The notes under the pieces were generated by a model that worked only from the letters and a program-made list of their open reading frames with translations, had not been told where the DNA came from and ran no database searches. Shown here piece by piece: positions 8,045 to 16,862 of a DNA stretch of 64,000 nt. The stretch's first letter is position 1, and each line of letters opens with the position of its first letter. A program made the translations under genes and the position numbers. This DNA is from Ensifer sp. BR816 (GTDB lineage Bacteria > Pseudomonadota > Alphaproteobacteria > Rhizobiales > Rhizobiaceae), in assembly GCF_000378985.1 (NCBI RefSeq), contig NZ_KB905370.1, positions 721,730 to 785,729 on the forward strand, written 5' to 3'.

Positions 8045-8679
8045 GTTTCGAGTTGAAGCCGGTCGCCGGCAAGAACATCCTCTACGTGATGGCCGTCGAC
8101 CCGGAATACGGCCCCTGCCTTCGCGACCGGATCAGGCCGCTGATGACCGGCGTCGGCCCGGTCGAGGCGGCCGTCGGCCTGACCAGGGCGCTTTGCGAGC
8201 TCAAGGCTTCGGGCAGGCTGCCGGATCTTCTCGTCTCGCTCGGCTCCGCCGGTTCCTCGACGCTCGAACAAACGGAAATCTACCAGGCGACCTCGGTCGG
8301 CTATCGCGACATGGACGCCTCGCCGCTCGGCTTCGAGAAGGGCGCGACGCCCTTTCTCGACCTGCCGGCCGTCGTCAAGCTGCCGCATCGCGTCCCGGGC
8401 GTGAAGGAGGCGCGGCTTTCGACCGGCGCCAATATCGTCTCCGGCAAGGCCTATGACGATATCGACGCCGACATGGTCGAGATGGAGACCTACGCCATCC
8501 TGCGCGCCTGCCAGGCCTTCGGCGTACCGCTGATCGGGCTGCGCGGCATATCGGACGGCAAGGCCGAGCTGAAACATGTCGACGACTGGACGGAATATCT
8601 GCACATCATCGACGAGAGGCTGGCAGGCGCCATCGATCGGCTCGAAGACGCTCTCGCAAGCGGCGAAATCCGGCTCTGA
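8041..8679 (+). CDS. mtnN: 5'-methylthioadenosine/S-adenosylhomocysteine nucleosidase
   Basis: A 212-residue nucleoside phosphorylase-fold protein. Family motifs seen are GVGPVEAAVG (catalytic-loop region), LVSLGSAGSS, the purine/ribose-binding VEMETYAIL and RGISDGKAEL, with the conserved Asp in RGISD. It removes adenine from methylthioadenosine or S-adenosylhomocysteine, recycling products of SAM-dependent reactions. The ATG overlaps the thioesterase stop by four bases. Slightly short compared with E. coli MtnN (about 230 residues) and of the rhizobial subtype, so substrate preference is not certain. Confidence 0.85.
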   Translation: MSFELKPVAGKNILYVMAVDPEYGPCLRDRIRPLMTGVGPVEAAVGLTRALCELKASGRLPDLLVSLGSAGSSTLEQTEIYQATSVGYRDMDASPLGFEKGATPFLDLPAVVKLPHRVPGVKEARLSTGANIVSGKAYDDIDADMVEMETYAILRACQAFGVPLIGLRGISDGKAELKHVDDWTEYLHIIDERLAGAIDRLEDALASGEIRL

Positions 8680-8737
8680 CGGTTCTGCAGGAGGTCCGAA
8701 ATTGTCGGGGTGCAATGAAATCGTTGCGCCAAGGGCG

Positions 8738-8753
8738 GCCTTTCATTAAAGGC
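8738..8753 (+). other. Short hairpin upstream of guaA
   Basis: GCCTTT (8738-8743) and AAAGGC (8748-8753) form a small stem with a CATT loop in the 106-base gap between mtnN and guaA. No T-run follows, so it is not a classical terminator; a role in the guaA leader is possible. Confidence 0.35.
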
Positions 8754-8785
8754 TCGCCATGATCAAGCTTGCCTGAAGGCCCGCC

Positions 8786-10348
8786 ATGACCCAGACAGCC
8801 CATCCCGACACCGTCCTGATCGTCGATTTCGGCAGCCAGGTAACGCAGCTCATCGCGCGGCGCGTGCGCGAGGCCGGCGTCTATTGCGAGATCGTGCCGT
8901 TCCAATCGGCCGAAGAGGGCTTCGAGCGCCTGAAGCCGAAGGCCGTGATCCTGTCCGGCAGCCCGGCCTCGACGCTCGACATCGGCTCGCCGCGCGCGCC
9001 TTCGGCGATCTTCGAAAGCGGCCTGCCGGTCTTCGGCATCTGCTACGGCCAGCAGACCATGTGCGCGCAGCTCGGCGGCAAAGTGGAAAGCGGCCATCAT
9101 CGCGAATTCGGCCGCGCCTTCCTGGAAGTCGAAAAGGAATGCGCCCTCTTCGACGGGGTCTGGTCGCTCGGCTCCCGCCATCAGGTCTGGATGTCGCATG
9201 GCGACCGCGTTACCGCGCTGCCGGAAGGCTTCGAGGTGGTGGCGACCTCGTCCAATGCCCCCTTCGCCTTCATCGCCGACGAGACGCGCAAATATTACGC
9301 CGTGCAGTTCCATCCGGAAGTGGTGCACACGCCCGACGGCGCCAAGCTGATCTCCAACTTCGTCCACAAGATCGCCGGAATCCGCGGCGACTGGACGATG
9401 TCGGCCTACCGCGCCAAGGCGGTCGAAGCGATCCGCGAGCAGGTCGGCGACAAGAAGGTGATCTGCGCGCTTTCGGGCGGCGTCGATTCTTCCGTTGCAG
9501 CGCTCCTCATCCACGAGGCGGTCGGCGACCAGCTCACCTGCATCCTCGTCGACCACGGCCTGATGCGCAAGGACGAGGCGGCGAATGTCGTCGCCATGTT
9601 CCAGGAGCATTACAACCTGCATCTCCTCCATATCGATGCCTCCGACCGCTTCATCGGCGAGCTTACGGGCGTCAGCGATCCGGAAACCAAGCGCAAGATC
9701 ATCGGGCGACTGTTCATCGAGGTCTTCGAGGAAGAGGCGAAGAAGCTCGGCGGCGCCGATTTCCTCGCCCAGGGCACGCTCTATCCTGACGTGATCGAAA
9801 GCGTTTCCTTCACCGGCGGCCCGTCGGTGACGATCAAGTCGCACCACAATGTCGGCGGCCTGCCGGAGCGCATGAACATGCAGCTCGTCGAGCCGCTGCG
9901 CGAGCTCTTCAAGGACGAGGTGCGCGTGCTCGGCCGCGAACTCGGCCTGCCGGACAGCTTCATCGGCCGCCACCCCTTCCCCGGCCCCGGCCTTGCCATC
10001 CGCTGCCCCGGCGGGATTTCCCGCGAGAAGCTCGAAATCCTGCGCGAGGCGGATGCCATCTATCTCGACGAGATCCGCAAGGCGGGCCTCTACGACGCCA
10101 TCTGGCAGGCCTTCGCCGTGCTTCTGCCGGTGCAGACGGTCGGCGTCATGGGCGACGGGCGGACCTACGAATTCGTCTGTGCACTGCGCGCCGTCACCTC
10201 GGTCGACGGCATGACCGCCGACTTCTACCACTACGACATGGAATTCCTGGGCCGCGCGGCGACCCGTATCATCAACGAGGTGCGCGGCATCAACCGCGTC
10301 GTCTACGACGTCACCTCGAAGCCGCCGGGCACGATCGAGTGGGAGTGA
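8786..10348 (+). CDS. guaA: GMP synthase (glutamine-hydrolysing)
   Basis: A 520-residue enzyme that aminates XMP to GMP with glutamine and ATP in purine synthesis. The N-terminal class I amidotransferase domain has the nucleophile motif FGICYGQQ and the His/Glu of FHPEVVHT. The ATP-pyrophosphatase domain has the P-loop [11 protein letters not shown], and the C-terminal dimerisation domain has [13 protein letters not shown] and ends KPPGTIEWE, exactly as in other GuaA proteins. Length and start are normal. No neighbouring purine genes are present. Confidence 0.98.
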   Translation: MTQTAHPDTVLIVDFGSQVTQLIARRVREAGVYCEIVPFQSAEEGFERLKPKAVILSGSPASTLDIGSPRAPSAIFESGLPVFGICYGQQTMCAQLGGKVESGHHREFGRAFLEVEKECALFDGVWSLGSRHQVWMSHGDRVTALPEGFEVVATSSNAPFAFIADETRKYYAVQFHPEVVHTPDGAKLISNFVHKIAGIRGDWTMSAYRAKAVEAIREQVGDKKVICALSGGVDSSVAALLIHEAVGDQLTCILVDHGLMRKDEAANVVAMFQEHYNLHLLHIDASDRFIGELTGVSDPETKRKIIGRLFIEVFEEEAKKLGGADFLAQGTLYPDVIESVSFTGGPSVTIKSHHNVGGLPERMNMQLVEPLRELFKDEVRVLGRELGLPDSFIGRHPFPGPGLAIRCPGGISREKLEILREADAIYLDEIRKAGLYDAIWQAFAVLLPVQTVGVMGDGRTYEFVCALRAVTSVDGMTADFYHYDMEFLGRAATRIINEVRGINRVVYDVTSKPPGTIEWE

Positions 10349-10467
10349 GGGGCGGACCCCCGACAAGGCAGGGGTGTGTTCGCTGAGGACAATCCGTCCA
10401 ACAACTTGTGTCCGAGCGATTTCCGTATAGGCTGGCCCCGCTTCATGCATGCGGCGAGGGGAGCACG

Positions 10468-10893
10468 ATGGCAAAGGCAGGATGGACGTGGGTCAAGACG
10501 CTCGCCCCTGACCAGAAAGCCGCCATCGCCGCCACGTGCGAAAGATTCATCGCCGAGAAACTGAAACCCCGCTTCCGTCCGCAGATTCGGCCGATGGCGT
10601 TCAACTACCCGATCGACATTCTCGGCAAGTGGCGGGGCAGCAAGTACAGCTTCATCACGCGCTATCGCTCCGGCTTTGCCGACAATGCCGGCGAGGAATT
10701 CGACACGGGCTTTGCACGCCTCGATCATCGGGAGGAAAGCCTCACGGACGTCCTGTTCGACGTCATGTGGTACAGGCACACGGGGCGATGGTGGCGCCTG
10801 TATTCCGGCGTCCCCCTCGAAGAGGCGCTCCACCTCATCGAACCGAAGAGGTGCTTCAGCCCCTATGAACTCTGCAAGCAAACCACGCTTTAG
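10468..10893 (+). CDS. Small conserved protein upstream of the SWIM protein
   Basis: A 141-residue cytoplasmic protein with no signal or membrane segment. The start at 10468 (MAKAGWTWVKTLAPDQK) is favoured over an upstream 10408 start because it follows GGGGAGCACG closely. The sequence has aromatic-rich segments (GKWRGSKYSFITRYRSGF, MWYRHTGRWWRLYSG) and may belong to the DUF3024 group, though I am not certain. It overlaps the SWIM zinc-finger gene by 29 bases, which argues for a joint function. No biochemical role can be assigned. Confidence 0.6.
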   Translation: MAKAGWTWVKTLAPDQKAAIAATCERFIAEKLKPRFRPQIRPMAFNYPIDILGKWRGSKYSFITRYRSGFADNAGEEFDTGFARLDHREESLTDVLFDVMWYRHTGRWWRLYSGVPLEEALHLIEPKRCFSPYELCKQTTL

Positions 10894-12544
10894 CACCGGT
10901 GCCTTGCGCAACCTCGTCGGCAGCAAGGTCTATGCACGCGGCGAGGCGTATTTTCGCGACAATCGCGTCGAGCTCCTCGCCGTTCAGCCGCAACGCGTGC
11001 TGGCGCAGGTGAACGGCACCGAGGACTACCGGGTCGAGCTTAACGGCCGCGGCGAGACGATCGACGGCAACTGCTCCTGCCCGGCCTTCGAGGATCGGGG
11101 CTGTTGCAAGCACATGGTTGCGACCGCACTGGCGGCGAACGCTGGCGGCCAGGGGGCCGAAGAGGACGGCGTCGATGCGGCGACGCGTATCCGCACCTAT
11201 TTGCAAAGCAAGGGCGTCGACGCGCTCATCGACATGATCATGGACCTCAGCGAGTTCGATCTGGCGCTGTTCCGCCGATTGGACATGGCCGCCGCTGCGA
11301 CGCATGGCGACGGCAAGGCGATCCAGACGCGGATGCTCCGGGCGATCGACGGCGCCACACATACGGACGGCTACGTGGGATATCGCGAGGCAGACGAATG
11401 GGCCGCGGGCGTGGCGGCGGTGCTCGACACTCTCGCCGGCCTCTCTGCTGCTGGCCATGGCGCGCTTGCACGCGAACTTGCGGAACGGTCGATCGACCGG
11501 ATCGAAGACGCGCTCCAGGACATCGATGATTCCGATGGCCACGGCAGCGAGCTTCTCACTCAGGCCCGCGACATCCATCTCGCTTCGGTGCGCGTTGCTC
11601 GACCGGACCCCGCTACGCTCGCCCAGTACCTCTTCGAGCGCGAGATGGGCGGGGACTACGACACGTTCTTCAACGCCGCCGGCATCTATGCGGATGTCCT
11701 GGGTGCAGAGGGGCTCGCCGAGTATCGCCGTCTCGCCCTCGTGGAATGGGAGAAACTGCCGCCAAGGCGCGGCGGCGGCGTGCGGAACCGAACCGAATAT
11801 GTAGCCGGTTATGGTCAGTTGCAGCGCATCCTCGATACGGTCGCCGCAGACGAAGGCGATATCGCGGCGCGCATCGCACTGCGCACGAAGGACCTGTCGT
11901 CACCGTCGAACTATCTGGAACTGGCTGACTTCTGCCGGCGGCATGACCGCGAGGACGAGGCTCTTCGCTGGGTCGAGGAGGGCCTGTGGATCTTCGAAGA
12001 CGAACGGCAGGACGAGCGGCTCGTCTTCCTCGCTGCCGACCTGCTGACGAAGGTTGGCCGGGGTACGGAAGCCTTGCAGCTTTTGTGGCGTGCCTTCGAA
12101 TCTCCGAGTTCCGCGCTCTATGAACGGCTTCGCCAGTTGGAGGGGGAGGCCGCATGCGACAAGGCGGTAAGGCTCATCGAGTCCCGGTTCGCCAAACAGG
12201 ATGGCTTTCGTTTCGCCCAACCCGATCTTCTCATCGAGATCCTGATAAAAGAAAATCGGTTCGACACAGCCTGGGCGGCGGCGGAAAAATACGACGTATC
12301 GGTCTATAAGAGACAAAGTCTCGCGCGCGCGAGCGAAGCCACTCATCCGCAGCACGCAGTCCGGGTCTATGCCGAGCGCGTGGAGGAGCTCGTCAAGCTC
12401 GGAGGCAACCACAACTACGAGGAAGCGGCAGCGCTGATCGCGCGCATCGGCAGCTGGCGAAACGCCACCGAGCACTCGGCCTATCTCGCCGAACTGAAGG
12501 CGCAGCATAACCGCAAGCGCAACTTCATGAAGCTCCTGGAGTGA
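10865..12544 (+). CDS. SWIM zinc-finger domain protein
   Basis: A 559-residue protein. Near residues 60-85 it has the SWIM zinc-binding pattern GNCSCPAFEDRGCCKHMVA (CxC...CxH), usually involved in DNA or protein binding. The remaining part is helical, with repeats resembling TPR-like bundles (for example LELADFCRRHDREDEALRWV). The start at 10865 (MNSASKPRFSTGALRNLVGSK) overlaps the end of the preceding small gene, and the downstream degraded gene begins 4 bases after its stop, so the three formed one operon. Bacterial SWIM proteins of this size are mostly uncharacterised; some sit near SNF2 helicases, but none is visible here. Confidence 0.85.
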   Translation: MNSASKPRFSTGALRNLVGSKVYARGEAYFRDNRVELLAVQPQRVLAQVNGTEDYRVELNGRGETIDGNCSCPAFEDRGCCKHMVATALAANAGGQGAEEDGVDAATRIRTYLQSKGVDALIDMIMDLSEFDLALFRRLDMAAAATHGDGKAIQTRMLRAIDGATHTDGYVGYREADEWAAGVAAVLDTLAGLSAAGHGALARELAERSIDRIEDALQDIDDSDGHGSELLTQARDIHLASVRVARPDPATLAQYLFEREMGGDYDTFFNAAGIYADVLGAEGLAEYRRLALVEWEKLPPRRGGGVRNRTEYVAGYGQLQRILDTVAADEGDIAARIALRTKDLSSPSNYLELADFCRRHDREDEALRWVEEGLWIFEDERQDERLVFLAADLLTKVGRGTEALQLLWRAFESPSSALYERLRQLEGEAACDKAVRLIESRFAKQDGFRFAQPDLLIEILIKENRFDTAWAAAEKYDVSVYKRQSLARASEATHPQHAVRVYAERVEELVKLGGNHNYEEAAALIARIGSWRNATEHSAYLAELKAQHNRKRNFMKLLE

Positions 12545-12548
12545 TCGA

Positions 12549-13135
12549 ATGCGTCGCGCCGAGATCGACAGCCAGAACCGCTATCTTCTCAAGCGACCGC
12601 AGGATTACCGCCTGGCGGCGGACATCATCGCTCGCGCTTGGGCGACCTTCCCGGAAGTCGAGGCGATCGCCGTCATCGGCTCGGTTGCAAAGCCGCTGTG
12701 GAAGGAGGTCCCCGTTTCAGAGACTTTCGCCGCCGCGGCATCGAGGTCTGGCACGAATGCGGCGATCTCGACAGGGCCATCTGGATCGACTCGCAGGAGC
12801 GGCTCGGCGACCTGCGGAAAGCGTGCACCAGGGCCCTGCGCGCGGCCTTCGAAGCGGGAGCAGGCATGAGCGTTCCGAGCAATGAGGTCGATGGCTTCCT
12901 GTTCGAACCGGGCAGCGACCGTTATCTCGGGCGCCTCTGCAAGTTCAGCCGGTGTCCCAAAGGCAAATTCGATTGCCCTACGCCAGGCTGAGGCGCAATC
13001 CCCTTCAACAAGGTCGTCGCGGGATTTGCGCCGCGTGCCGACCTGTTGGAGCCGGCGCGCTATGCGATGCTCTATGAGCGGGGAAAGGGAGTGCTGCGCT
13101 CCGCGCTCGACCTGCCCACGGTCGAAGAGGATTGA
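12549..13135 (+). pseudogene. Degraded nucleotidyltransferase-like/Cys-rich gene
   Basis: The 5' part (from ATG 12549, MRRAEIDSQNRYLLKRPQDY) reads in one frame up to WKEVP. The natural continuation RFRDFRRRGIEVWHECGDLD lies in the -1 frame, and the shift falls at a run of four C (12710-12713), so loss of one C explains it. In that second frame a TGA at 12989-12991 interrupts the sequence as DCPTPG*GAIPFNKVV, after which coding continues to TVEED at 13135. The whole product would be about 195 residues. GSVAKPLWKEVP resembles the start of a nucleotidyltransferase fold, but I do not recognise the family. It follows the SWIM gene by 4 bases. Confidence 0.7.
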
Positions 13136-13214
13136 TTCGGCCAGTCAATCGGCTTGCGTGGCGAGGCTCAAGCAAATAGCGATGGGTATCGCCCGAACCA
13201 TTGAGGACGGCAAA

Positions 13215-14273
13215 GTGGAAATTTCCGAGATCATCATCGCCGGCGACACGCCTGGCCTCGAATGGCGGCTGCCGGTGTTCCGGTTCACCGGGACCAGACC
13301 CGAGGCACCGCGGACCTATATCCAGGCCGCCCTCCACGCCAACGAACTGCCAGGCACAGCACTGCTTCATTTTCTCGTGGAGCGACTGCGCCAGGCCGAA
13401 AGCGAAGGCGCAATCCTCGGCGACATCACCGTCGTCCCACAGGCAAATCCGATCGGCTCGGCGCAGACGCATTTCGGCGAGCTGCAGGGCCGGTTCGATC
13501 TCGGCACCCGCACCAATTTCAATCGCGATTTTCCCCTGATCACACTCGGCGAGCGCGCCGGCCTCATTGAAGATCTCGACCGGCATTCGGCCATCGACCG
13601 GCTGAAGCGGCAGCTTCTGCATAAGGCACTCAGTTGCGATCTCGTTCTCGACCTGCATTGCGACGACGAGGGGCTGCAATACGCCTATATCGACGAGGCC
13701 TTCTGGCCCGAGGCGGCCGATCTTGCCGCTGCACTCGGCATGGATGCGGTGTTTCTCTCGGATGGCGAAAGCTCCGCCTTCGAGGAGGCCGTCGCCTATG
13801 CCTGGAAGTGCGAGAACACCGGCGAGAAGAAGGCCCTGCGCGACCGGCTCTCGGTGACCGTCGAACTTCGCGGCACGCGCGACGTCTATCCGGAAATGGC
13901 CCGCAAGGATGCGGAAGGACTCTACAGTTTCCTCGCTGCGCGCGGCGTCGTCGCGGCGGATCGCGCGTCCCTTCCGGCCTTTGGCGGGGTCGTTGCGCCG
14001 CTCGACAATATCGAGATGATCCGTGCGCCGGAGGCGGGCGCCATCCTCTTCCACAAGGACATCGGCGAGCGCATCAAAACCGGAGACCTGCTCGCGACGA
14101 TCCTGACGAGGCCCGGCATGCCGGATGGAGCGGTCGAGGTTCGGGCGCCCCAGGACGGCCTGATCGTCACCCGCGTTTCGACCCGCATCGCCCGCCGCCG
14201 GTCGGACCTGATGAAGATCGCCTGCGCCGAGCCGTCGCGGGCGATCCGCAGGCCGGGTACGCTGGAACCGTGA
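13215..14273 (+). CDS. Succinylglutamate desuccinylase/aspartoacylase-family hydrolase
   Basis: A zinc-dependent M14-like deacylase of about 352 residues. Expected zinc ligands are in HANELPG (H and E) and DLHCDDEG (H). The C-terminal beta domain (APEAGAILFHKDIGERIKTGDLL) is the usual one of this family. I favour the GTG at 13215 because GAGGA lies 7 bases upstream and the product begins at the conserved EISEIIIAGDTPG; an ATG at 13182 would add 11 residues and has a poorer site. It faces an Lrp-type regulator gene tail to tail. The substrate, probably an N-acyl amino acid, is not certain. Confidence 0.85.
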   Translation: MEISEIIIAGDTPGLEWRLPVFRFTGTRPEAPRTYIQAALHANELPGTALLHFLVERLRQAESEGAILGDITVVPQANPIGSAQTHFGELQGRFDLGTRTNFNRDFPLITLGERAGLIEDLDRHSAIDRLKRQLLHKALSCDLVLDLHCDDEGLQYAYIDEAFWPEAADLAAALGMDAVFLSDGESSAFEEAVAYAWKCENTGEKKALRDRLSVTVELRGTRDVYPEMARKDAEGLYSFLAARGVVAADRASLPAFGGVVAPLDNIEMIRAPEAGAILFHKDIGERIKTGDLLATILTRPGMPDGAVEVRAPQDGLIVTRVSTRIARRRSDLMKIACAEPSRAIRRPGTLEP

Positions 14274-14291
14274 CTCTTTGAGTGCCGCCGC

Positions 14292-14762
14292 CTACGGCGT
14301 AGCGCCACCCTGCATTTTCGGGCTGTCGAGCAGGATGGTCGAGCGCAGCGTCTTGATCTCCGCGATCTGCTCGAACTCGCTCCACAGCAGGCGCTTGTAA
14401 TCCGCCACGTCGCGCACCGCGATCTTCAGCAGGAAGTCGAAATCGCCGGCGACGGTGTGGCACTCGACCACCTCCGGCATGCGCGACACCAGTTCGATGA
14501 AGCGCTGGCCGACCTTGCTGGCGGTGCGTTCCAGCGTCACCTCGACAAAGGCGTGAAATCCGATCCCCAGCGCCTTCGGGTCGACGATCACCGTCTGGCG
14601 GATCACGCCGGACGAATAGAGACGCGCCAGCCGCCGCGACAGCGGCGCCGGCGACAGGCCAATCCGGGCGGCGAGTTCGTTGTTGCTCAGCGATGCGTCG
14701 TCGATCAGCAGCCTGATGATCCGCCGGTCGGTCGCGTCCAGTCCCGTTCTTTCGATTTCCAT
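14292..14762 (-). CDS. Lrp/AsnC-family transcriptional regulator
   Basis: A 156-residue regulator with an N-terminal helix-turn-helix (DRRIIRLLIDDASLSNNELAARIGLSPAPLSRRLARL) and a C-terminal RAM/AsnC ligand domain (FHAFVEVTLERTASKVGQRF...VVECHTVAGDFDFLLKI). It is divergent from the aromatic aminotransferase gene, so it probably controls that gene in response to an amino acid (inference). The 211-base gap between them contains the inverted repeat ACGCATT/AATGCGC, a possible operator. Confidence 0.93.
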   Translation of the reverse strand: MEIERTGLDATDRRIIRLLIDDASLSNNELAARIGLSPAPLSRRLARLYSSGVIRQTVIVDPKALGIGFHAFVEVTLERTASKVGQRFIELVSRMPEVVECHTVAGDFDFLLKIAVRDVADYKRLLWSEFEQIAEIKTLRSTILLDSPKMQGGATP

Positions 14763-14803
14763 GAGGCCTCACCGCGGGCTTGAGCAAATTTGATGCAGTA
14801 TGT

Positions 14804-14827
14804 ACGCATTCTATCGCAAAAATGCGC
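14804..14827. promoter_or_regulatory. Candidate Lrp-type operator between the regulator and tatA
   Basis: ACGCATT (14804-14810) and AATGCGC (14821-14827) form an imperfect inverted repeat with a 10-base AT-containing spacer, 42 bases before the Lrp start codon and upstream of tatA. Lrp-family sites are degenerate, so this is suggestive only. Confidence 0.4.
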
Positions 14828-14898
14828 ATGAGTAGCGGCAAATCCAGGCAAATACGGCGTCGAATTTGCGCCAGGCTTGTTCTACATAGGAAACCGAC

Positions 14899-14935
14899 AA
14901 GCCGCTAATGCGGCTTGCGTTTGAGCCAACGCAAG
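14899..14935 (+). promoter_or_regulatory. Overlapping hairpins in the tatA leader
   Basis: AAGCCGC (14899-14905)/GCGGCTT (14910-14916) with a TAAT loop, and CTTGCGTT (14914-14921)/AACGCAAG (14928-14935) with a TGAGCC loop, share three bases. They could compete, as in an attenuator or leader switch, or simply stack. They lie 39 bases before the tatA start. Confidence 0.4.
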
Positions 14936-14973
14936 ACGACTATCGACTGATCCCAGTTCCAAGGATTTTCCAG

Positions 14974-16143
14974 ATGTTCGACGCCCTCGCCCGCCAACCC
15001 GACGATCCGCTGCTGGCCCTGATCGGCCTCTTCCGCAAGGACGAGCGCCCCGGCAAAGTGGATCTCGGCGTCGGCGTCTATCGCGACGAAACCGGCCGCA
15101 CGCCGATCTTCCGGGCCGTCAAGGCGGCGGAGAAGCGCCTCCTTGAAACGCAGGAGACCAAGGCCTATGTCGGGCCCGAAGGCGACCTGGTGTTCCTCGA
15201 TCATCTCTGGACGCTCGTCGGCGGCGACACGGTCGAGCGCGGCCATGTGGCTGGCGTGCAGACCCCCGGCGGCTCCGGCGCGCTGCGCCTGGCGGCGGAT
15301 CTGATCTACAGAATGGGCGGCCGACGGATCTGGCTCGGCCTGCCGAGCTGGCCGAACCATGCGCCGATCTTCAAGGCGGCAGGCCTCGAAATCGCCACCT
15401 ACGACTTCTTCGACATTCCGTCGCAGTCGGTGACCTTCGACAATCTCGTCAGCGCGCTCGAAGGTGCTGCCGCCGGCGACGCGGTGCTCTTGCATGCGAG
15501 CTGCCACAACCCGACCGGCGGCGTGCTGACCGAACCCCAATGGATGGAGATCGCCGCCCTCGTCGCCGAGCGCGGCCTGCTGCCGCTCGTCGATCTCGCC
15601 TATCAGGGTTTTGGCCGCGGCCCCGAGCAGGATGTCGCCGGGCTTAGGCACCTCTTGACCGTCGTTCCGGAAGCGCTGGTGGCGGTTTCCTGCTCGAAAT
15701 CCTTCGGCCTCTATCGCGAGCGCACCGGCGCGATCTTCGGCGTCACTGCCTCGGCCTCGTCCGCCGATACGGTACGTTCCAATCTCGCCGGCCTTGCCCG
15801 CACCAGCTATTCCATGCCGCCAGACCACGGCGCGGCGGTCGTCCGCACCATCCTTGCGGATCCCGAGCTTGCCCGCGACTGGGCCGAGGAACTGGAAGGC
15901 ATGCGGCTGCGCATGACCGGCATCCGCCGGGCGCTTGCCGAAGGGCTGAGGAGCCGCTGGCAGAGCCTTGGAGCGGTCGCCGACCAGGAGGGCATGTTCT
16001 CGATGCTGCCGCTGACCGAAGCGGAGGTGATGCGACTCCGGACAGAACACGGCATCTACATGCCGGGCTCGGGCCGCATCAACATTGCCGGGCTGAAGAC
16101 GGCTGAGGTCGCCGGCGTCATCCAGAAATTCACGAGCCTTTGA
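14974..16143 (+). CDS. tatA: Aromatic amino acid aminotransferase
   Basis: A 389-residue class I/II PLP aminotransferase of the AspC/TyrB type. Recognisable segments are DLGVGVYRDETGRTPIF near the N-terminus, HASCHNPTGG, DLAYQGFG, the PLP lysine in SCSKSFGLYRERTGA, and the C-terminal GSGRINIAGL. It interconverts aromatic amino acids (or aspartate) and 2-oxo acids with 2-oxoglutarate. The start at 14974 (MFDALARQPDDPLLALIGLF) matches the family beginning; an upstream 14908 start would add 22 unrelated residues. A divergent Lrp regulator and a leader with hairpins suggest amino-acid control. YitT follows after 12 bases. Confidence 0.92.
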   Translation: MFDALARQPDDPLLALIGLFRKDERPGKVDLGVGVYRDETGRTPIFRAVKAAEKRLLETQETKAYVGPEGDLVFLDHLWTLVGGDTVERGHVAGVQTPGGSGALRLAADLIYRMGGRRIWLGLPSWPNHAPIFKAAGLEIATYDFFDIPSQSVTFDNLVSALEGAAAGDAVLLHASCHNPTGGVLTEPQWMEIAALVAERGLLPLVDLAYQGFGRGPEQDVAGLRHLLTVVPEALVAVSCSKSFGLYRERTGAIFGVTASASSADTVRSNLAGLARTSYSMPPDHGAAVVRTILADPELARDWAEELEGMRLRMTGIRRALAEGLRSRWQSLGAVADQEGMFSMLPLTEAEVMRLRTEHGIYMPGSGRINIAGLKTAEVAGVIQKFTSL

Positions 16144-16155
16144 ACGGACCGCCGG

Positions 16156-16785
16156 ATGACAGCCAACAGCGAAGCGGTCGACTCTCCGGTCGAACGCCAT
16201 AAACTCTACGAGGACGTGCTCGCCATCCTGACCGGCACGCTCATCGTCTCCCTCGGGGTGGTGATCTACAGCAAGGCGGTGCTCCTGACCGGCAGCACCG
16301 CCGGGCTGGCGCTGCTCCTGCAATATGCGACCGGCACCAGCTTCTGGCTGATGTTCTCGCTCGTCAACCTGCCCTTCTACATCTTGGCGATCAGGCGGCT
16401 CGGGTGGCTCTTCACGCTGCGCACCTTTTTCGCCGTCAGCCTCGTCTCGCTCTTCTCGCGGCTGACGGCTGAATGGGTCGAGTTCGCGCGGCTCGACCCG
16501 GTCTATGCGGCGATCGTCGGCGGTGGGCTGATGGGGATGGGGCTGCTCGTCCTCTTCCGCCACCGCACCGGCCTCGGCGGCATCAACATCCTGGCGATCT
16601 ACCTGCAGGAAAAGAGCGGCATCCGGGCCGGCTATTTGCAACTGGCGGTCGACCTCGCAATTCTCGCCGCCGCTTATTTCGTGCTGCCGCCCGCCAACCT
16701 GATGCTCTCGGTGCTCGGGGCAACCGTCGTCAATATGATGCTGGCGATCAACCACAGGCCCGGACGCTATGTCGGCGTGACCTGA
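16156..16785 (+). CDS. YitT-family integral membrane protein
   Basis: A 209-residue protein with about five transmembrane segments, for example ILTGTLIVSLGVVIYS, LMFSLVNLPFYILAI and YAAIVGGGLMGMGLLVLF. The segment GGINILAIYLQEKSGIRAGYLQ is typical of YitT/DUF161 proteins. Their transported substrate or role is unknown. It starts 12 bases after tatA and is probably co-transcribed, so a link with amino-acid handling is possible but unproven. No C-terminal DUF2179 domain is present, as in the shorter branch of the family. Confidence 0.85.
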   Translation: MTANSEAVDSPVERHKLYEDVLAILTGTLIVSLGVVIYSKAVLLTGSTAGLALLLQYATGTSFWLMFSLVNLPFYILAIRRLGWLFTLRTFFAVSLVSLFSRLTAEWVEFARLDPVYAAIVGGGLMGMGLLVLFRHRTGLGGINILAIYLQEKSGIRAGYLQLAVDLAILAAAYFVLPPANLMLSVLGATVVNMMLAINHRPGRYVGVT

Positions 16786-16862
16786 GATCGCCGCCTCCGG
16801 ACTTTTCTCCGCCGCCGCCTGCGGCTATGTGTGATCCCGAATCCGGCGGAAGAGAATAGGCA

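Noticed and set aside
8606..10474. A 622-codon minus-strand frame opposite guaA
   Set aside because: Antisense of an unambiguous guaA; no recognisable domain.
14905..16755. A 616-codon minus-strand frame opposite tatA and yitT
   Set aside because: The product is low-complexity and rich in Asp, Arg, His and Glu, and both plus-strand genes have clear motifs, so this is a shadow frame.
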